A stretch of DNA of 64,000 bases. It comes from Chlorocebus sabaeus. Lineage: Eukaryota; Chordata; Mammalia; Primates; Cercopithecidae. A program made the position numbers and the translations under genes. The stretch lies in the NCBI RefSeq assembly GCF_047675955.1, contig NC_132919.1, positions 67,126,816-67,190,815 of the forward strand. The letters run 5' to 3'. Shown piece after piece: positions 52,725 to 62,846 of this stretch (positions within the stretch are counted from its first letter, which is position 1; each line of letters opens with the position of its first letter). The notes beneath the pieces are model-generated. The model was not told the origin of the DNA and ran no database searches. It saw only the letters and a list, made by a program, of their open reading frames with translations.

Positions 52725-53038
52725 ACTGGGTGCAGTGGCTCACGCCTGTAATCCCAGCACTTTGGGGGGCCGAGGCAGGCACATCAAGAGGTTAGGAATT
52801 GGAGACCAGCCTAGCCAACATGGTGAAACCCCGTTTCTACTAAAATTACAAAAATTAGCTGGGTGTGGTGGCGGGTGCCTGCAATCCCAGCTACTCAGGA
52901 GGCTAAGGCAGGAGAATCACTTGGACCCAGGAAGCGGAGGTTGCAATGAACCGAGGTTGCGCCATTGCACTCCAGACTGGGTGACAGAGCAAGACTCCAT
53001 CTCTAAATAAATAAATAAATAAATAAAATTAGCCAGGA
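52725..53038 (+). mobile_element. Inner Alu of a nested pair
   Basis: Sense, AluS/Y-like with AAAT tail. Confidence 0.93.
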
Positions 53039-53084
53039 GACTCCATCTCTAAATAAATAAATAAATAAATAAAATTAGCCAGGC
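52993..53084. repeat. 46-bp tandem duplication at an Alu tail junction
   Basis: GACTCCATCTCTAAATAAAT... to AGCCAGGA occurs at 52993-53038 and again at 53039-53084. It spans the inner Alu tail and outer Alu sequence, so it arose after the insertion. Confidence 0.9.
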
Positions 53085-53312
53085 ATGGTTGTGCACACTT
53101 GTAGTCCCAGCTCCTCAGGACGTTGAGGTGGAAGGATTGCTTGAGCCAGGAAGGGTTAAGGCTGCAGTGAGCCATTATCAGGCCACTGCTCTCCAGCCTG
53201 GCAGCACAGCAAGACACTGTCCAAAAAAAGAATTATTAAGTTTATATATGTGGCACTGTTCCAAGTGATTGACATGTATTAACTCATTTATTCCTCAGAA
53301 GATGAAGTAGAG

Positions 53313-53628
53313 CTTGCTGGGCGCAGTGGCTCACGTCTGTAATCCCAGCACTTTGGGAGGCCCAGGTGGGCAGATCACCTAAGGTCGGGAGTTCGAGACC
53401 AGCCTGACCAACATGGAGAAACCCTGTCTCTACTAAAAATACAAAATTAGCTGGGCGTGATGGCGCATGCCTGTTATCCCAGCTAGTTGGGAGGCTGAGG
53501 CAGGAGAATCGCTTGAACCCGGGAGGCAGAGGTTGTGGTGAGCCGAGATCACGTCATTGCACTCCAGCCTGGGCAACAAGAGTGAAACTGTCTCAAAATA
53601 AACAAAAACAAAAACAAACAAAAAACAC
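53313..53628 (+). mobile_element. Alu
   Basis: Sense, tail of CAAAAA units. Confidence 0.95.
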
Positions 53629-53638
53629 TACTAATTTT

Positions 53639-53831
53639 GGGGCCGGGCGTAGTGGCTCACACTTGTAATTCCAGCACTTTGGGAGGTAGAGGCAGGCAGA
53701 TTACCTGAGGTTGGGAGTTTGAGACCAGCCTGGCTAACATGGCGAAACCACATCTCTACTAAGAATACAAAAATTAGCTGTGTGTAGTGGCAGGCACCTA
53801 GAGTCCCAGCTACTTGGGAGGCTGAGGCAGC
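53639..53831 (+). mobile_element. Alu, tail half missing
   Basis: Sense, ends at GGGAGGCTGAGGCAG where an opposite Alu begins. Confidence 0.92.
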
Positions 53832-53996
53832 TATTTTTAGAGATAGAGTCTCCCTATGTTGCCCAGACTGGAATGCAGTGGTTATTCACAGGTATGATCA
53901 TGGCATACCACAGTCTTCAACTCCTGTGCTCAAGTGATCCTTCTGCCTCAGCTTCCAGAGTAGCTGGGACTACAGGCATGTGCCACTGTACCCAGT
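53832..53996 (-). mobile_element. Alu fragment fused head-on to the previous Alu
   Basis: Antisense, TTTTTAGAGATAGAGTCTCC to GTGCCACTGTACCCAGTG. Confidence 0.87.
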
Positions 53997-54137
53997 GTAA
54001 TAATTCTTTAGAAAGTTTTTTTTAGGAACTGCCATTCTGTTTTCCACAGTATATTATATTCCCAGCAACCGTGCACAAGGATTCCACCTTCACCAACACT
54101 TGTTATTTTCTGTTTTATTTTAAAATTACCTATTCTG

Positions 54138-54437
54138 GCTGGGTGCAGTGGCTCATGCGTGTAATCCCAGCACTTTGGGAGGCTGAGGCAGGTGGATTAT
54201 GAGGTCAGGAGTTTGAGACCAGCCTGGCCAACATGGCGAAATCCCACCTCTATTAAAAATAAAAAATTAGCCTGTAATCCCAGCTACTCAGGAGGCTGAG
54301 GCAGGAGAATTGCTTGAACCTGGGAGGTGGAGGCTGCAGTGAGCCGAGATCACGCCATTGCACTCCAGCCTGGATGACAGAGCAAGACTCCATCTCAAAA
54401 ATAAAAATAAAATAATAAATAAATAATAAATAAAAAA
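54138..54437 (+). mobile_element. Alu in L1 (1 of 5)
   Basis: Sense, with AAATAATA tail. Confidence 0.95.
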
Positions 54438-54486
54438 TACCCATCCTAATGGGTGTGAGGTATTACCTATTGTTGATTTTGTTATT

Positions 54487-54766
54487 ATTTTTTTTGAGGC
54501 AGGCTCTCTCTCTGTCACCCAGGCTGGAGTACAGTGGCATGATCTCTGTTCACTGCAACCTCTGCTTCCTGGGCGCAAGGGATTCTCCCACCTGAGCCTC
54601 CTGAATAGCAAGGACTACAGGCATGTGCCACCATGCCTAGCTAATTTTTGTATTTTTTTGTAGAGATGTGGTTTCACCATGTTGGTCAGGCTGGTCTCGA
54701 ACTCCTGGGCTCATGTGATCTACCCATCTTGGCATACCAAAGTGCTGTGAGCTACTGTACCTGGCC
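54487..54766 (-). mobile_element. Alu in L1 (2 of 5)
   Basis: Antisense; CCTATTGT occurs on both flanks. Confidence 0.94.
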
Positions 54767-54892
54767 ACCTATTGTAGTTTTGATTTGCATTTCCCTAATG
54801 ATTAGTGATGTTGAACATTTTTTTCATTTGTTTATTGGCCGTTTGTATATGTTCTTTAGAGAAATATCTTTTCAACTCCTTTGCCCATTTTT

Positions 54893-55140
54893 ATTTATTT
54901 TTTTATTATTTGAAATGGAGTTGCTCTGTTGCCCAGGCTGGAGTACGGTGGTGCGATCTTGGCTCACTGCAACCTCTGCCTTCCAGGTTCAAGCTATTCT
55001 CCTGCCTCAGCCTCCCGAGTAGCTGGGATTACAAGCACACACCACCACACCCAACTCATTTTTGTATTTTTAGTAGAAACAAGGTTTCACCATGTTGGCC
55101 AGGCTGGTCTCGAACTCCTGACCTCATGATCTGCCCGCCT
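54893..55140 (-). mobile_element. Alu in L1 (3 of 5), truncated
   Basis: Antisense, stops at CTCATGATCTGCCCGCC; CTTTGCCC flanks both sides. Confidence 0.93.
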
Positions 55141-55460
55141 TTGCCCGTTTTTAAATCAGGTGGGTTTTTTTGTTGTTGAGTTTTAGGAGTTCTCTATATA
55201 TTGTGGCTATTAATCCTCTACCAGATATATGATATGCAAATAGTTTTCCTCATTCTGTGGGTTACCTTTTTACTTGTTGATATTGTCTTTTAATGCACAA
55301 AAATTTTACACTTTTATAATATAACATCTAATTTATCAATTTTTTTCATTAAAGACAAAAACAAGTGTCTTTAATGTCCTACCAAAAAACCATTGCCAAA
55401 TCCAATGAAGTGAAGCTTCTGCTTACATTTAGGTCTTACATTTAGGTCTTTGATCCATTT

Positions 55461-55773
55461 TTTTCTTTTTTTCTTTTTTTTTTTTTCTTGAGATGGAGCC
55501 TCTCTGTCACCCAGGTTGTTGGAGTGCGATGACTCGATCTCAGCTCACTGCAACCTCTGCCTCCCAGATTCAAGCGATTCTCCTGCCTCAGCCTCCCGAG
55601 TAGCTGGGATTACAGGCAAGCACCGCCATGCCCAACTAATTTTTGTATTTTTAGTAGCAAGGGGGGTTTCACTATGTTGGCCAGGCTGGTCTCAAACTCC
55701 TGACCTCACGTGATCCACTGGCCTTGGCCTCCCAAAGTGCTGGGATTACAGGCATGAGCTACTGCACCTGACC
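55461..55773 (-). mobile_element. Alu in L1 (4 of 5)
   Basis: Antisense; CTTTGATCCATTT at 55448-55460 and 55774-55786. Confidence 0.97.
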
Positions 55774-55978
55774 CTTTGATCCATTTCGAGTTAAGTTTTG
55801 TACATGATGTGTAAGGGTCCAACTTCATTCTTTTGTGTGTGGCTATCCAGTTTTCCAACTCTACTTGTTGAAAAGATTATCCTTTCCCCCATTGAACGGT
55901 CTTGGTACCCTTGTCAAAAATAATTTAACTATATACATGAGAGTTTATTTCTGGGTTATCTATCATTAACTCAGTTTT

Positions 55979-55979
<1 letters not shown>

Positions 55980-56012
<33 letters not shown>

Positions 56013-56291
56013 AGACGGAGTCTTGCTCTGTCGCCCGGGCTGGAGTGCAGTGGCCGGATCTCAGCTCACTGCAAGCTCCGCCTCCCGGGTTCACGCCATT
56101 CTCCTGCCTCAGCCTCCCGAGTAGCGGGGACTACAGGCGCCCGCCACCTCGCCCGGCTAGTTTTTTGTGTTTTTAGTAGAGACGGGGTTTCACTGTGTTA
56201 GCCAGGATGGTCTCGATCTCCTGACCTCGTGATCCGCCCGTCTCGGCCTCCCAAAGTGCTGGGATTACAGGCTTGAGCCACCGCGCCCGGC
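55980..56291 (-). mobile_element. Young Alu of Old World monkey type (AluYR-like)
   Basis: Nearly mutation-free, with about 30 T and a 16-bp duplication CATTAACTCAGTTTTG at 55964-55979 and 56292-56307. On the Alu sense strand it reads GGTGGCTCAAGCCTG, GAGACGGGCGG, ACTAGCCGGGCGAGG and GAGATCCGGCCACTGC, bases known from the macaque/baboon AluYR lineage and not from human AluY. Confidence 0.9.
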
Positions 56292-56307
56292 CATTAACTC
56301 AGTTTTG

Positions 56308-56642
56308 AACACATATACTTTGAGGAGGAGATATCTAGTAGGCAGTTGCAAATGTGGTTCTGATGCAGACGAGAGTTGGGAGCTAGAGCTGTAGGTTTGG
56401 GCACTGACATTGTCCCTGACTTCTGGAGGGCTTATGTTATAGATGGAGACAGAATCATACACAAATCGCTATGATCTACCAGAGGTCAACTTACATGCTA
56501 TCTGGCTGTGAGCAAAGGGCCATGAAAAGAACGACAGAGGAGCAGTTAATCCATAATGGTGAGTAGGAGTTCAATAAGAAAAGGCAATAATAGCTGATCT
56601 CTCTGTGGACTGGTACACCCATACAGGTAAAGAGTGTACTGA
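56308..56642. other. Gene-free stretch, probably ancient repeat
   Basis: GATATCTAGTAGGCAGTTG resembles ancient LINE-era sequence. No gene seen. Confidence 0.4.
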
Positions 56643-56966
56643 ACGGCAGGGCATGGTGGCTCACACCTGTAATCCCAGCACTTTGGGAGGTCGAGGTAGA
56701 TGGATCGCTTGAGTTTAGGAGTTCAAGACCAGCCTGGGCAATGTGCCAAAACCCCATCTCTACCAAAAATACAAAAATTAGCCGGGCATGGTGGTGCGTG
56801 CCTCTGGTTCCAGATATTCGAGAGGTTGAGGTGGGAGTATCACTTGGACCAGGGAGGTCAAGGCTGCAATAAGTTGAGATTGCACCACTGAACTCCAGCC
56901 TGGGTGACAGAGTGAGTCCTTCTTTCAATAATCATCATCATCATAATAATAATAATAATAATAATT
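56643..56966 (+). mobile_element. Alu with (CAT)n/(AAT)n tail
   Basis: Sense, diverged; tail 56928-56966. Confidence 0.93.
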
Positions 56967-57367
56967 TAACAACAAATTTTAAAAAGATTACAAGGAAGCA
57001 TGCATTGTGTGGTGGATGTGGGGAGAGAGGGCATGAAGAAAGGGAGACAGACCTGGAAGGACGGTTGGGGGTGCAGATAGAAGAAAGCTTTAATGTGAGG
57101 TCAAGGAGTCTGGATTTTAAGTATAGTAATGGAAAATCCAGTGGAGGCTTTGGGAGGGAATGGGAAGGTGCATGAAGAATGGATGAGCAATTTTTTTGCA
57201 TTACTTTCCTCCTTTCAATACAAACCAGCTTCGTCACTTGCATGCACATGTGTGTACACACACGTGTGACACTGTTTTTTCCGCCTAGATCCCAGTTCCA
57301 CGCCTTAGTCCTAGATTGTAACTGCTTTATCACTCTCACCCAACTAGGCAGTTGACTTGAATTTCCA
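56967..57367. other. Gene-free stretch
   Basis: GGAGTCTGGATTTTAAGTAT and neighbours again look like ancient interspersed repeat; nothing coding. Confidence 0.4.
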
Positions 57368-57673
57368 GCCTATTTATTTATTTATTTATTTAGAGATGGA
57401 GTCTTGCTCTGTCACCCAGGCTGGAGTGCAGTTGCACAGTCTCAGCTCACTGCAACCTCAACCTCCTATGTTCAAGCAGTTCTCCTGCCTCAGCATCCCA
57501 AGTAGCTGGGATTACAGGCGTGTGCCACTACGCCTGGCTAATTTTTGTATTTTTAGTAGAGATGGGGTTTCACCATGTTGGCCAGTCTGGTCTCAAACTC
57601 CTGAGCTCAGATGATCCACCCACCTTGGCCTCCCAAAGTGCTGGGATTACAAATGTAAGCTACCATGCCCGGC
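57368..57673 (-). mobile_element. Alu
   Basis: Antisense with TTTA tail. Confidence 0.95.
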
Positions 57674-57785
57674 GTAAATAATTTTATTTATTCCTTTTTA
57701 AATTCTTTCCTTCCTTTTTCCCTTCCTTTCTTTCTAATTTCTTATTGAAATAACATAGACTAAAATGCATAAAGTGCTTTTTAAA

Positions 57786-57996
57786 AATTTTTTTGAGACA
57801 GGGTCTTGCTGTGTCACCCAGATTGGGCTGCAGTGGTATGAATACAGCTCACTGCAGTCTCAACCTCCTGTGTTCAAATGATCCTCCCGCCTCAGCCTCC
57901 CAAGTTGCTGGGACCACAGGCATGTGCTACCATGCCCAGCTTTTTGAAAAAAAATTTTTTTTGTAGAAATGAGGGTCTTGCCATGTTGCCCAGGCT
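57786..57996 (-). mobile_element. Alu, head end missing
   Basis: Antisense, old, stops at CATGTTGCCCAGGCTG. Confidence 0.88.
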
Positions 57997-58030
57997 GTAA
58001 AGTGCATTTAAGTCTTAAGTACAGCTTAAT

Positions 58031-58326
58031 AATTTTTTTTTTTTGAGATGGAATTTCATTCTTGTTGCCCAGGCTAGAGTGCAATGGTGTGATATTGGCT
58101 CACCACAACCTCCGCCTCCTGGGTTCAAGCGATTCTTCTGCCTCAGCCTCCCGAGTAGCTGGGATTACAGGCATGTGCCACCATGCTAGGCTAATTTTGT
58201 ATTTGTAGTAGAGACAGGGTTTCTCCACGTTGGTCAGGCTGGTCTTGAACTCCCGACCTCAGGTGATCCACTCACCTTGGCCTCCCAAAGTGCTAGGATT
58301 ACAGGCGTAAGCCACCGTGCCCGGCC
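58031..58326 (-). mobile_element. Alu
   Basis: Antisense, ends GCCACCGTGCCCGGCC; interrupts the L1 relic at AGCTTAAT/GGCTTAAT. Confidence 0.95.
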
Positions 58327-58849
58327 GGCTTAATGAATTTTTACATGTGTCTACGCTCATGTAAACACTACCTAAGTAACGAGAGAGAACATTTTGCTCC
58401 TTCTACCTTCTAGTGAGCACTGTGCTAGAGGTAACCACTATTCTGACTTCTATCACTATGATTAATTTGGCCTGTTATAGAACTTCTAGAAAAGGAATCA
58501 TGAAATGGGCCTTCTTTTGTATCTAATGTCTATGAGATTTATTCACATGGTTGAGTCCACATGGCCACATAATTTCTTACAGTAAAACTCCCCACTTAAT
58601 ATTCCAAAATTAGCTTCCTGACCTGCTGCAGCTTTTAAACCAACTTATCTTTCTTCTCTTTCTCTCTCCTCCTTTTCTTTCTTCCTCCCTCTCCTTTTCT
58701 TCTCTCCATCAGTAAGTAGTAAGCACCTTTGCATGGTGTTAGGGAAGCAGCAGGGAGCATCACAGTCTTGGTTCCTGCCCTGTTGGAAGTATATGCTATG
58801 GTGGGAGGGACAGGTGAAGAACCAGGTAAGGACAGTAGAGTGTGAGGCT

Positions 58850-59147
58850 GGGTGTGGTGGCTCAACCTGTAATCCCAGGACTTTGGGAGGCTGAGGCGGG
58901 AAGATTGCTTGAGCTCAGGAAATCGAGACCAGCCTGGGCAACATGGCAAGACTTTGTCTGTATTAAAAATGTAAAAACTCAGCTTGGCATCATGGTGCAC
59001 ATCTGTGGTCCAGCTACTCAGGAGACTGAAGCAGGAGGATTGCTTGAGCCCAGGAGTTCAAGGCTGCAGTGAGCTATGATCGCACCACTGCACTTCAGCC
59101 AGGGCAACAGAGTGAGACCTTGTCTCGAAAACAAAACAAAACAAAAT
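58850..59147 (+). mobile_element. Alu (first of a tandem pair)
   Basis: Sense. GACAGTAGAGTGTGA at 58831-58845 and GACAGTAGAATGTGA at 59457-59471 enclose both Alus. Confidence 0.93.
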
Positions 59148-59456
59148 AGGCCAGCACAGTGGCTCATTTCTGTAATCCTAGCACTTTGGGAAGGCGAGGC
59201 TGGTGCATCCCTTGTGCCCAGGAGTTCGAGACAAGCCTGGGGAACATGGTGGAATCCTGTCTCTACAAAAGAATACAAAACATTAGCCAGTGTGGTGGCA
59301 TGCACCTGTAGTCCCAGCTACTCAGGAGGCTGGGGCAGGAGGATCAACTGAGCCCAGGAGATCGAGGCTGCAGCGAGCCGAGATCGCGACACCGCATTCC
59401 AGCCTGGGCGACAGAGTGAGACCCTGTCTCAAACAAACAAACAAACAAACAAAAAA
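59148..59456 (+). mobile_element. Alu inserted in the tail of the previous Alu
   Basis: Sense, begins GGCCAGCACAGTGGCTCA in the CAAAA tail; tail of CAAA units. Confidence 0.93.
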
Positions 59457-59849
59457 GACAGTAGAATGTGATGAGCAGAATGCTAGAAAAGTCAAGGGCA
59501 CTATGGCAACTTATGGAAGAGACATCAAACCCCAACTTTATGGACCACAAAAGACTTCCTGGAGAAAACACCTGAACTGAGACCTGAAGAATAAACAGTG
59601 TTGTGAGCAGTCACCTGTGCAAAAGCTGCAAGCAAGAGAGAACTGGTACTTTCAAGGAAATGCAAGAAATTCAGAGAAGTTCGGCTTGACTGGAACATAG
59701 AGCGCGAAGTTGGGAAGAGTGCCTGAAGGGCCAGGCAGGGCAGATCTTGAAAGAGTGACACAATAAGGATCTGGTTTATTTTATTTATTATTAAATTTGA
59801 TTTTGAGTCGATTGTTTTGTGTGTATGTGGTTTTTTTGTTTGTTTGTTT

Positions 59850-60338
59850 GTTTTCAGACAGGGTCTCACTGTTGCCCAGACTGGAGTGCAGTGGTGCGAT
59901 CATAGCTCACTGCAGCCTTGACCTCCTGGGCTTAGGTGATTCTACCCCCTCAGCCCCTGCCCTCCCTCCACCATGTAGCTGGGACCACACGACCATGGCC
60001 AGCTAATTTAAAAAAATTTTTTGTAAGGCTGGGTGCGGTGGCTTATGCCTGTAATACCAGCTACTTGGGAGGCTGAGGCATGAGAATTACTTGAACCAGG
60101 GAGGCAGAGGTTGCAGTGAGCCAAGATTGTGCCACTGCATCCCAGCCTGGGTGACAGAGCAAGACCCTGTCTCCAAAAATAAAATAAAATTACGTAAATA
60201 ATTTTTTTATTTTTCTTTTAGAGACAGCGTCTCCCTGTGTTGCCCAGGTTGGTCTCAAACTCCTGGGGCTCAAAAGATCCTCCTGCCTCAGCTTCCCAAA
60301 TGCTGGGATTACAGGTGTGAGCCACTGCACCAGGCCCT
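59850..60338 (-). mobile_element. Alu split by an opposite Alu
   Basis: Outer antisense pieces 59850-60024 and 60200-60338. Confidence 0.87.
60026..60190 (+). mobile_element. Inner Alu with internal deletion
   Basis: Sense; GGCTTATGCCTGTAATACC joins directly to the right arm. Confidence 0.9.
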
Positions 60339-60591
60339 AAAAGGCATTTTAGTTTTTGCAGAGAGATACGCACATGGTACAAAAGAGCATATATTGAAAC
60401 ACAAGTCCCCCTGGCTGTCCTGTCCCCGGCCACCCAGCTCCCCACAGGTGCAGCCTTTGGAATGCTCATTCTGGCTACAAGTTGAAAAGCAATATGTTAT
60501 TGAAGCAAGAGTGAAAACAGGAGACCTTTCAGGAAGCTGTTGAGCATTCCGGGTAACAGGGGATGGTAGTGACTGTGAGAATGATTTTACA

Positions 60592-60890
60592 CTCCAGGAG
60601 GCCAAGGCGGGCGGATCACTTGAGGTCAGGAGTTCGATACCAGCTTGACCAACATGGTGATACCCCATCTCTACTAAAAATTAAAAAAAAAAATTAGCCA
60701 GGCATGATGGCACAGCTACTTGGGAGGCTGTAATCCCAGCTACTTGGGAGGCTGAGGCAGAAGAATTGCTTGAACCCGGGAGGCAGAGGTTGCAATGAGC
60801 TGAGATCGTGCCACTGCACTCCAGCCTGGGCAACAGCAAGACTCAAAAAAAAAGAAAAAAAAAAAAAGAAAGAAAGAAAAGAAAAGAAAA
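60592..60890 (+). mobile_element. Alu, 5'-truncated, with internal duplication
   Basis: Sense; CAGCTACTTGGGAGGCTG occurs twice in a row; A/GAAA tail. Confidence 0.92.
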
Positions 60891-61745
60891 ACTTGTATTG
60901 TTGTAAGCCTCAGTTTTGGGGTGGATTATTTACTCAATAGATAACTGAAAAATGAAGGGAAGCGGGGGTAGGGGAGAGAGGCTATGGGTTCAGTTTGTTG
61001 CCTTGGAGTTCTGGATCTCAGAATTTCGCAACCATGGCCGGCTGCTTCCCTCTTTTCCTGTTTCCCTGCTAAGCGTCTACAGCTTTGTAGTCCAGAGCTT
61101 CAGCCTGGGAGGTTCAGGCGTCTGGTCTGCTGTTTCTCTGGTGCCCACATAAACAGCTCTAAAATTCAATAGCATGTTGATGGCTTTGTTTCTTTGGTTG
61201 GTGTAGGGTTGGTTTCAGTCCACCTTTGGTTTGGGGGAAGGATTTTTTTTCCTCTGATTTCATACCCCTGGGGGAAATGTTATTTCTTTGTATTATTCAG
61301 CTTCTATTAATAATACAGCGCTGAATACAAAGTAGGTGTTCACTAAATGCCAGATGAACAGCTAGATGAAGCTCACTTGGATAGAGTCCTAAATGCGGTC
61401 CAATTCCTGAGTTCCTGTCCCACCCACAGGCCTTCAGTTTCTCCAAATATGCAAAGGAGGTCACGCATCACCTTCTCCCTGCAACTCAGGAGCTGGTCCC
61501 ATTGCTGGGGGTGGAGTGGGGAGTGGAGATACAGACCAATGATGAGTTAAAGGCTCACATGCTGTGAGAGTGGCATTCCCTCTGTGCCTGCATGGGGAAA
61601 TGGCCAAGCCTGTGAGGAAACAGGTGATGTGACATGCATGGGCAGTGTGATTGATGGGGACCAAGACCTGGAGCGGTGGGTCTGCATTCCTTGGCCTAAG
61701 AGGCCTGAGGAAGGGCCGTGTGTGTTTGCTGTGTGCACATGAACA
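60891..61745. other. Gene-free unique stretch
   Basis: Mixed-composition sequence with no recognised gene or repeat; short open frames only. Confidence 0.45.
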
Positions 61746-61760
61746 AAAGAGAGTGGAGAG

Positions 61761-62049
61761 GCCGGGCACGGTGGCTCACGCCTGTAATCCCAGCACTTTG
61801 GGAGGCCGAGGTGGGCGGATCACGAGGTCAGGAGATCGAGACCACAGTGAAACCCCGTCTCTATTAAAAATACAAAAAATTAGCCGGGCGCGGTGGCAGG
61901 CACCTGTAGTCCCAGCTACTCAGGAGGCTGAGGCAGGAGAATGGCGTGAACCCGTGAGGCGGAGCCTGCAGTGAGCCGAGATTGTGCCACTGCACTCCAG
62001 CCTGGGGCACAGAGTGAGCCTCTGTCTCAAAAAAAAAAAAAAACAAAAA
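61761..62049 (+). mobile_element. AluY-like element
   Basis: Sense, close to consensus; AAAGAGAGTGGAGAG at 61746-61760 and AAAGAGAATGGAGAG at 62050-62064. Confidence 0.95.
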
Positions 62050-62389
62050 AAAGAGAATGGAGAGTAAACAGCTCCTTGTTGTTTGGCTCAATGGCCCTCT
62101 TCCCCTTCAACCCAGGATGGCCGCCAAGAGCTCAGTCAGTTGAGATCATCTGCCTTTATCTGTCTCCATGTTGTGGTGTACTTGATCTCCCTGCAGACTG
62201 GGACTCCCCAAGACAGGGTGCACACCCCTTTCTCAGTTTCCTCTTCAGAGCCAGAGAGACTAGGGACCCTCTACGCAGTCCCTATTGGCTGCTCTTGGTG
62301 GCCCCTCCAGAGCCCCTTTCTTGCAGCTCTGAGGGGATGTAGCATCCTCCCATGTCCCCCAACCCAGCTCTCATCACAATGGAATCCAA

Positions 62390-62545
62390 GAAGGGACTCA
62401 GGAGAGACTCTTGTCCAATCTTCTCTTATTCAAGGGAAGGATACTGAGGCCCAGATCGGGGAAGTGACACATCCAGCGTCCTGGCTGGTCCCTGGCAGAG
62501 TTAAGGCCAAGATCTACGTTTCCTAACTCCCAAGTCAGTGCCCTC
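62390..62545 (-). mobile_element. MIR fragment
   Basis: Antisense core: GATACTGAGGCCCAGATCGG, GAAGTGACACATCCAG, ending in TAACTCCCAAGTCAGTGC. Confidence 0.65.
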
Positions 62546-62587
62546 GGTTGCCCACACAGCCTCCCTCAGGGCTCTCGCCTCATCAAC

Positions 62588-62846
62588 CTGTCGCCCAGGC
62601 TGGAGTGGCGCAATCTCAGCTCACTGCAACCTCCACCTCCCTGGTTCAAACAACTCTTCTGCCTCAGCCTCCCAAGTAGCTGAGATTACAGGCATGTGCC
62701 ACCACACCCAGCTAATTTTTGTATTTTTAATAGAGATGGGATTTCACCATGCTGGCCAGATTGGTCTCGAACTCCTGATCAAGTGATCTGCCCGCCTCTG
62801 CTTCCCAAAGTGCTGGGATGACAGGCGTGAGCCACCACAGCAGGCC
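62588..62846 (-). mobile_element. Alu, poly(T) end missing
   Basis: Antisense, TGTCGCCCAGGCTGGAG to GAGCCACCACAGCAGG. Confidence 0.93.

Larger units (their letters stand above)
52586..53229 (+). mobile_element. Alu split by another Alu
   Basis: Outer pieces 52586-52724 and 53085-53229, sense, old. Confidence 0.87.
54015..56310 (-). mobile_element. Antisense L1 relic carrying five Alu insertions
   Basis: Pieces between the Alus read in order as antisense L1: CACCAACACTTGTTATTTTC, then TTTTGATTTGCATTTCCCTA, then the 3'-to-5' ORF2 region through CATTCTGTGGGTTACCTTTT and TTTTGTGTGTGGCTATCCAG. Alus at 54138, 54487, 54893, 55461 and 55980 interrupt it. Dead. Confidence 0.85.
57690..58560 (-). mobile_element. 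Probable old L1 3' fragment, split by two Alus
   Basis: Segments such as AAATAACATAGACTAAAATG and AGAGGTAACCACTATTCTGA resemble antisense L1M 3' sequence. Weakly supported. Confidence 0.5.

Noticed and set aside
62083..62526. 147-codon plus-strand frame
   Set aside because: Runs into an antisense MIR and resembles no known protein.
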